Below the pieces are notes generated by a model. It did no database searches and had not been told where the DNA came from. It worked only from the letters and a program-made list of their open reading frames with translations. From NCBI RefSeq assembly GCF_900101465.1, contig NZ_FMZM01000005.1:314291-378290 (forward strand): a stretch of DNA of 64,000 nt, read 5' to 3'. Positions 54,781 through 64,000 of this stretch are shown here, piece after piece. Source of the stretch: Nocardioides lianchengensis. GTDB taxonomy: Bacteria > Actinomycetota > Actinomycetes > Propionibacteriales > Nocardioidaceae. Made by a program: the position numbers and the translations under genes. Positions within the stretch are counted from its first letter, which is position 1. Each line of letters begins with the position of its first letter.

Positions 54781-55928
54781 CCGTCACCACCCCCGCCGGG
54801 TTCACCGCCGCCGGCGTCCCCGCCGGCCTGAAGTCCACCGGGGCCAAGGACGTCGCGCTCGTCGTCAACGCCGGCCCGACGTACGACTCGGCCACCGTGT
54901 TCACCGCCAATCGCTGCAAGGCCAACCCGGTCCTCTGGAGCCAGGAGGTCGTGAAGGACGGCACCGTCCGCGCAGTCGTCCTCAACTCCGGCGGCGCCAA
55001 CTGCTACACCGGCCCCGACGGCTTCCAGACCACGCACGCCGTGGCGGAGCGGGTCGCGACCCACCTCGGGATCGGCGCGATCGACGTCGTCGTCTGCTCG
55101 ACCGGCCTGATCGGGCTCGCCAACGACCGCGAGCAGCTGCTCGCCGGCGTCGACGCGGCGTACGACGCCCTCGCGCCGGACGGCGGCCCGCAGGCGGCCG
55201 AGGCGATCATGACCACCGACTCCGTGAGCAAGCAGGTCGTGGTCGAGGGCGCCGGCTGGAGCGTTGGCGGGATCGCCAAGGGCGCCGGCATGCTCGCCCC
55301 GCAGCTGGCCACCATGCTGGTGGTCCTGACGACCGACGCGGTCGTCCCCGCCGCCGACCTCGACGCCGCGCTGCGCGCCGCGACCCGGGTCTCGTTCGAC
55401 CGGCTCGACTCCGACGGCTGCATGTCGACCAACGACACGGTCACGGTGATGGCCAGTGGCGCCAGCGGCATCACACCCTCGCTGCCCGACTTCACCGAGG
55501 CGCTGACCCAGGCCTGCACCGACCTGGCCATGCAGCTGCTGAAGGACGCCGAGGGCGCCGACCACGAGATCGCGATCACCGTGCTCAACGCGGCCACCGA
55601 GGACGAGGCGGTGGAGGTGGGGCGCAGCGTCGCCCGCTCCAACCTGTTCAAGGCCGCCGTGTTCGGCAACGACCCCAACTGGGGTCGGGTGCTGGCCAGC
55701 GTCGGCACCACCCAGGCGCGGTTCGACCCCGCCGACCTCGACGTCGCGATGAACGGCGTCTGGGTCTGCCGTTCCTCGACCCCGCACGCCGACCCGGAGA
55801 CGGTCGACCTGAAGCCCCGTGAGGTGAGCGTGACCATCGACCTGAAGTCCGGGTCCGAGCGGGCGACCGTCTGGACCAACGACCTGACCCACGCCTACGT
55901 CCACGAGAACAGCGCGTACTCGTCATGA
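54777..55928 (+). CDS. argJ: Glutamate N-acetyltransferase/amino-acid acetyltransferase ArgJ
   Basis: Transfers acetyl from N-acetylornithine to glutamate, making the pathway cyclic. It is 383 residues and self-cleaves at the Thr of QLATMLVV (about residue 178) within [13 protein letters not shown], giving two subunits. [17 protein letters not shown] (about 217-233) and the terminal [11 protein letters not shown] are conserved. Whether it also uses acetyl-CoA cannot be read from the sequence; no argA-like gene is in the operon. ATG 54777 overlaps the ACT gene, and argB overlaps its stop. Confidence 0.95.
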
Positions 55929-56863
55929 ACGACTCGACCAGCGGTGCCTTCGACACCAGCAAGCCCGACCAGGCCAAGGCCCGCACCCTCGCGGGCGCCC
56001 TGCCGTGGCTGAAGCAGTACCACGGCAAGATCGTCGTGGTGAAGTACGGCGGCAACGCCATGACCGACGAGACGCTCAAGCGGGCGTTCGCCGAGGACAT
56101 CGCCTTCCTGCGCTTCGCCGGCTTCAAGCCGGTCGTCGTGCACGGCGGTGGCCCGCAGATCTCCCAGATGCTGGCCAAGCTCGGCATCGAGTCGGAGTTC
56201 CGCGGTGGCCTGCGGGTCACGACGCCCGAGGCGATGGACGTCGTCCGGATGGTCCTGGTGGGCCAGGTCCAGCGCGAGCTGGTCGGGCTCATCAACGAGC
56301 ACGGCCCGCTGGCGGTCGGCTGCTCGGGCGAGGACGCCGGCCTGTTCACGGCCGAGCCGACCAACACGATCGTCGACGGCGAGGAGGTCGACCTCGGGCT
56401 GGTCGGCGAGGTCAGCCGGGTGCGCCCGGAGTCGGTGCTCGACCTGATCGAGGCCGGCCGGATCCCGGTCGTCTCCAGCGTCGCCCCCGACGTCCACGGC
56501 GTCGTCCACAACGTCAACGCCGACACCGCCGCCGCCGCGCTCGCGGTCGCGCTGAAGGCCGAGAAGCTGCTGGTGCTGACCGACGTGGAGGGTCTCTACC
56601 TCGACTGGCCGGACCCCACCGACGTGGTCGGTGAGATCAGCCCCGAGTCGCTCGCCGAGATCATGCCGTCCCTCGCCAGCGGGATGGTGCCGAAGATGGG
56701 CGCCTGCCTGAAGGCCGTCCAGGAGGGCGTGCCGCGGGCCACCGTCGTCGACGGCCGCGAACCGCACGCCGTCATCCTCGAGCTCTTCACCAAGGAGGGC
56801 GTCGGCACCCAGGTCCTCCCGGGTGTCGAGACCAAGACCCGGAAGGTGAGGGACACCCCGTGA
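55925..56863 (+). CDS. argB: Acetylglutamate kinase
   Basis: Phosphorylates N-acetylglutamate, the usual feedback-inhibited step. It is 312 residues. The phosphate loop is VVKYGGNAM (38-46), then [13 protein letters not shown] (about 73-85) and [14 protein letters not shown], with ATP-binding Lys in [12 protein letters not shown]. The N-terminal helix before the kinase fold (residues 10-30) is of the type that mediates hexamer formation and arginine inhibition. It overlaps argJ and argD by four bases each. Confidence 0.95.
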   Translation: MNDSTSGAFDTSKPDQAKARTLAGALPWLKQYHGKIVVVKYGGNAMTDETLKRAFAEDIAFLRFAGFKPVVVHGGGPQISQMLAKLGIESEFRGGLRVTTPEAMDVVRMVLVGQVQRELVGLINEHGPLAVGCSGEDAGLFTAEPTNTIVDGEEVDLGLVGEVSRVRPESVLDLIEAGRIPVVSSVAPDVHGVVHNVNADTAAAALAVALKAEKLLVLTDVEGLYLDWPDPTDVVGEISPESLAEIMPSLASGMVPKMGACLKAVQEGVPRATVVDGREPHAVILELFTKEGVGTQVLPGVETKTRKVRDTP

Positions 56864-58032
56864 CCGACCTCCACGAGCGGTACGCCGCCTCGCTGATGAA
56901 CACCTTCGGCCCGCCCAAGCTGGCGCTGGTCCGTGGTGCGGGCGCCCACGTCTGGGACGCCGACGGCCGGGAGTACGTCGACCTGCTCGGCGGCATCGCC
57001 GTCAACGCGCTCGGCCACGCCCACCCGGCCCTGGTCGAGGCCGTGACCACCCAGCTGCAGACGCTCGGCCACGTCTCCAACTTCTTCACCACCGGCCCGC
57101 AGGTCGAGCTGGCCGAGAAGCTGCTGGAGCTGGCCGGCGGCGGCCCCGGTCACGTCTTCCTCACCAACTCCGGCACCGAGGCCAACGAGGCCGCGTTCAA
57201 GCTGACCCGCCGTACCGGCCGCACCGAGGTGGTGGTCGCCGAGGGCGGCTTCCACGGCCGCACGATGGGCGCCCTGGCGCTGACCTCCAAGGAGGCCTAC
57301 CGCGCGCCCTTCGAGCCGCTGCCCGGCGACGTCGTCTTCGTCCCGTACGGCGACGCGCAGGCCCTCGCCGTCGCGGTCTCGGAGCGGACCGCCGCGATCC
57401 TGCTCGAGCCGATGCAGGGCGAGGCGGGGGTCGTCGTACCGCCGGAGGGCTATCTCGCCGCCGCGCGGGCGATCGCCGACGAGCACGGGGCACTGCTGTG
57501 GTTCGACGAGGTGCAGACCGGCATGGGCCGCACCGGCCGTTGGCTCGCCTCCGAGGGGGTCACGCCCGACATCGTCACCCTGGCCAAGGGCCTGGCCGGC
57601 GGCTTCCCGATCGGCGCCTGCGTCGGCCTCGGCGCGGCCGGCGAGCTGTTCGAGCCCGGCAACCACGGCACGACCTTCGGCGGCAATCCGGTCGCCTGCG
57701 CGGCCGCGCTCGCCGTGATCCGGACCATCGAGGACGACGGCCTGCTCGAGCACGTCACCGTGCTGGGCCAGAAGATCCGCGACGGCCTGGCCGCCGACCC
57801 CCGGGTCACCGAGGTCCGGGGCGAGGGCCTGCTCATCGGGCTCGACCTCAGCGCCGACGTCTCGGCCCACGTGTTCGCCGCCGCGCTGGAGCACGGGTTC
57901 ATCCTCAACAACCCCACCCCGAACCGGGTCCGGCTGGCCCCGCCGCTGGTGCTGACCAGCGACGACGCCGAGGCGTTCCTCGCGGCCTGGCCGGCGATCC
58001 TGGACGCGGCGTACGCGCAGGCGGGTTCCTGA
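56860..58032 (+). CDS. argD: Acetylornithine aminotransferase
   Basis: PLP-dependent class III transaminase making N-acetylornithine. It is 390 residues. [18 protein letters not shown] (about 104-121), [16 protein letters not shown], the Asp in [15 protein letters not shown] (about 210-224), and the Schiff-base lysine in [13 protein letters not shown] (about 243) are all present. GTG 56860 overlaps argB (GTGA), and the TGA stop overlaps argF by one base (TGATG). Confidence 0.95.
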   Translation: MTDLHERYAASLMNTFGPPKLALVRGAGAHVWDADGREYVDLLGGIAVNALGHAHPALVEAVTTQLQTLGHVSNFFTTGPQVELAEKLLELAGGGPGHVFLTNSGTEANEAAFKLTRRTGRTEVVVAEGGFHGRTMGALALTSKEAYRAPFEPLPGDVVFVPYGDAQALAVAVSERTAAILLEPMQGEAGVVVPPEGYLAAARAIADEHGALLWFDEVQTGMGRTGRWLASEGVTPDIVTLAKGLAGGFPIGACVGLGAAGELFEPGNHGTTFGGNPVACAAALAVIRTIEDDGLLEHVTVLGQKIRDGLAADPRVTEVRGEGLLIGLDLSADVSAHVFAAALEHGFILNNPTPNRVRLAPPLVLTSDDAEAFLAAWPAILDAAYAQAGS

Positions 58033-58951
58033 TGACCCGGCACTTCCTGGCCGACGACGACCTCAGCCCCGCCGAGCAGGCCGAGGTCCTGGAGCTGGCC
58101 GCCACCCTCAAGGCCTCCCCGTACGACGCCCGCCCGCTGGCCGGCCCGCAGTCGGTGGCGATGGTCTTCGACAAGCCCACGCTGCGCACCCAGGTCTCGT
58201 TCGGCGCCGGCATCGCCGAGCTCGGCGGCAACCCGATGCTGGTCGAGGGGCGCCTCGCGGGCATCGGCATCCGTGAGTCCGTCGAGGACGTGGCGCGGGT
58301 GCTGGGCCGTCAGGTGTCCGCGATCGTGTGGCGCACCTTCGAGCAGTCCGACCTCGAGCTGATGGCCGAGCACGCCGGTGTCCCGGTCGTGAACGCGCTG
58401 ACCGACGAGTTCCACCCCTGCCAGCTGGTGGCCGACCTGCTCACCGTCCGTGAGCACGTCGGCCCGCTGGCCGGGCTGACCGTGGCCTTCGTCGGCGACG
58501 GCGCGTGCAACATGGGCAACTCCTGGCTGCTGGCCGGCGCCACCGCGGGGATGCACGTGCGGGTCAGCGCGCCCGAGGGCTACGTCCCGTCGCCGGCGAT
58601 GTTCGACCGGGCCAACGCGATCGGCGCGACCACCGGAGGCTCGGCCACGGCGGTCCCCGACCCGGTCGCCGCCGTCACCGGTGCCGACGTCGTGGTCACC
58701 GACACCTGGGTGTCGATGGGCAAGGAGGAGGAGTCGGCCGCCCGCGAGGTCGTCTTCGGTCCCTGGTCGCTGACCGCGGACCTCCTCGCCCACGCGCAGC
58801 CCGAGGCGGTCGTGCTGCACTGCCTGCCCGCCTACCGCGGCAAGGAGATCGCGGCCGACGTGATCGACGGTCCGCAGAGCGTGGTATGGGACGAGGCGGA
58901 GAACCGCCGGCACGCGCAGAAGGCGATCCTGACCTACCTGCTGGAGCACCC

Positions 58952-58955
<4 letters not shown>
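58032..58955 (+). CDS. argF: Ornithine carbamoyltransferase
   Basis: Forms citrulline from ornithine and carbamoyl phosphate. It is 307 residues. The ornithine and catalytic segments HPCQ (about 127-130) and LHCLPAYRG (about 262-270) are standard, as is [13 protein letters not shown]. The carbamoyl-phosphate loop, usually STRT, reads [12 protein letters not shown] (46-57), keeping the Arg and last Thr but with Thr-Leu in place of Ser-Thr. Operon position between argD and argR supports the ornithine enzyme over other carbamoyltransferases. ATG 58032. Confidence 0.92.
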
Positions 58956-63383
<4,428 letters not shown>

Positions 63384-63414
63384 ACCACGTCGAGGGGCGA
63401 TGGCCACCCCGATT

Positions 63415-63442
63415 TTGCATGCCTGCAACGCCCGTGTAATGT
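63415..63442 (+). promoter_or_regulatory. rrn promoter P1 (putative)
   Basis: TTGCAT (63415-63420), 16 bases, TAATGT (63437-63442). The surrounding DNA is less GC-rich than the genes. It is about 395 bases before the 16S gene. Confidence 0.5.
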
Positions 63443-63556
63443 TCCATCTCGCCGCGGCAAGCGGCTCCCACACTCGGGCCGAGAGGCCAAACAACGTGGG
63501 TGCCGCACGTCCAAGGCCAGGAACACCAGCTCAGCAAGATCGAGTCGCTCACCGAG

Positions 63557-63585
63557 TTGACGAGGTCAGCCAGAACCGGTAAGTT
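63557..63585 (+). promoter_or_regulatory. rrn promoter P2 (putative)
   Basis: TTGACG (63557-63562), 17 bases, TAAGTT (63580-63585): a near-consensus housekeeping promoter, with a transcript start expected about 63592. Confidence 0.7.
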
Positions 63586-63593
63586 TCTGCAGG

Positions 63594-63781
63594 TTGCCCC
63601 GGGGCAAGGCCGAAAGGCCGGATCCGAGCGCGTCTGATTCTTGAGATCTCAACAGTGTGTCATAGTCGACGAATTAGTTTGTTATGCCCCGTCGGCTGAT
63701 CTGATCCTGCTTCGGTAGGTGAGGTGATGTCAACGGTTTCTTTGGTAAGACAATGATTCTGACAATTGTCAGTATCGTCTT
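63594..63781 (+). promoter_or_regulatory. 16S rRNA leader elements
   Basis: The leader contains the palindrome TTGCCCCGGGGCAA (63594-63607), the tetraloop hairpin GGCC-GAAA-GGCC (63609-63620), the element CTTGAGATCTCAACAGTGTG (63640-63659) that resembles the conserved rrn leader/antitermination box of actinobacteria, and an imperfect hairpin at 63747-63781 centred on CTGACAATTGTCAG, a likely processing stem. No protein gene is supported between 63384 and 63836. Confidence 0.5.
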
Positions 63782-63836
63782 GTCAGGCATCTCTTTTTCC
63801 ACGCATCGGCCTTTGGGTTGGTGTGTGGGTGTTGTT

Positions 63837-64000
63837 TTCAACGGAGAGTTTGATCCTGGCTCAGGACGAACGCTGGCGGCGTGCTTAACACATGCAAGTC
63901 GAGCGGTAAGGCTCCTTCGGGAGTACACGAGCGGCGAACGGGTGAGTAACACGTGAGTAATCTGCCCTCCACTTTGGGATAAGCCTCGGAAACGAGGTCT
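63837..64000 (+). rRNA. rrs: 16S ribosomal RNA, 5' end (partial)
   Basis: The universal GAGAGTTTGATCCTGGCTCAG starts at 63844, followed by GACGAACGCTGGCGGCGTGC and AACACATGCAAGTCGAGCGG. The V1 stem and GGTGAGTAACACGTGAGTAA are present, and the window ends in helix 8. The sequence is typical of Nocardioides-like Actinobacteria. The exact mature 5' end is uncertain by a few bases. Confidence 0.97.

Noticed and set aside
63753..63956. A 67-codon frame entering the 16S rRNA gene
   Set aside because: It overlaps the rRNA leader and the highly conserved 5' end of 16S rRNA.

Overview
This is a high-GC (about 70%) actinobacterial chromosome segment, most likely from the Nocardioidaceae and probably Nocardioides or a close relative. 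Four things point there: the order mihF-gmk-rpoZ-coaBC-metK-priA-def-fmt-rsmB-rpe; a mycothiol-type DinB-fold protein; an FMN-riboswitch operon carrying a RibM/PnuX-type transporter; and the actinobacterial sequence of the 16S rRNA 5' end at the right edge. I see no insertion sequence, prophage, CRISPR array or tRNA gene. The window is mostly core chromosome with a few accessory cassettes.

Layout. 0.3-9.5 kb: housekeeping genes for nucleoid architecture, GMP phosphorylation, the RNA polymerase omega subunit, CoA, S-adenosylmethionine, primosome and translation initiation, ending in rsmB. 9.5-11.9 kb: small unknown genes, an ECF sigma factor with a membrane-anchored partner, and a predicted ATPase. 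11.9-15.8 kb: a LigD-type polymerase and the furA-katG pair. 15.8-22.5 kb: a lipid kinase, a phosphotransferase, rpe, and the bacterial RNA-repair pair hen1-pnkp. 22.5-27.7 kb: a TetR regulator with two palindromic operators, an FMN riboswitch and the ribD-ribE-ribM-ribBA-ribH operon. 27.8-32.1 kb (minus strand): a large sensor kinase, a pyruvoyl-dependent arginine decarboxylase, a GNAT-like protein and a lone receiver domain. 32.1-37.8 kb: hisE-hisG and a minus-strand set with an epimerase, a P-loop kinase and a PLP enzyme. 37.8-45.9 kb: infC-rpmI-rplT, an rRNA methyltransferase, a PAS kinase and pheST. 45.9-53.2 kb: a BTAD/SARP-type regulator facing a DrrAB-like ABC exporter, a secreted phosphodiesterase-like protein and a mycothiol-type enzyme. 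53.3-63.4 kb: an uninterrupted arginine operon argC-(ACT)-argJ-argB-argD-argF-argR-argG-(NUDIX)-argH, then a DNA glycosylase. 63.4-64 kb: promoters, leader and first 164 bases of an rrn operon.

The most interesting signal is the 320-base leader of infC. A 48-codon open frame there begins with AUC, the same rare start codon infC uses, 8 bases after a perfect GGAGGA. Its last codons run through the left arm of a 10-bp terminator-like hairpin, with the stop codon in the loop. This looks like transcription attenuation controlled by IF3-sensitive initiation at a non-canonical start codon.

Other notable signals are: three TTCACGG heptads at exact 11-bp period in front of the exporter beside the SARP-type regulator; dispersed palindromic repeats that supply the C-terminal codons of two proteins and the stop codon of a third gene; ten TANNNT boxes 5-8 bases before start codons (leaderless transcription), two of which reuse the upstream gene's TAG stop; an ACT-domain protein inside the arginine operon; and a polyamine-type cassette lying between a sensor kinase and a receiver.
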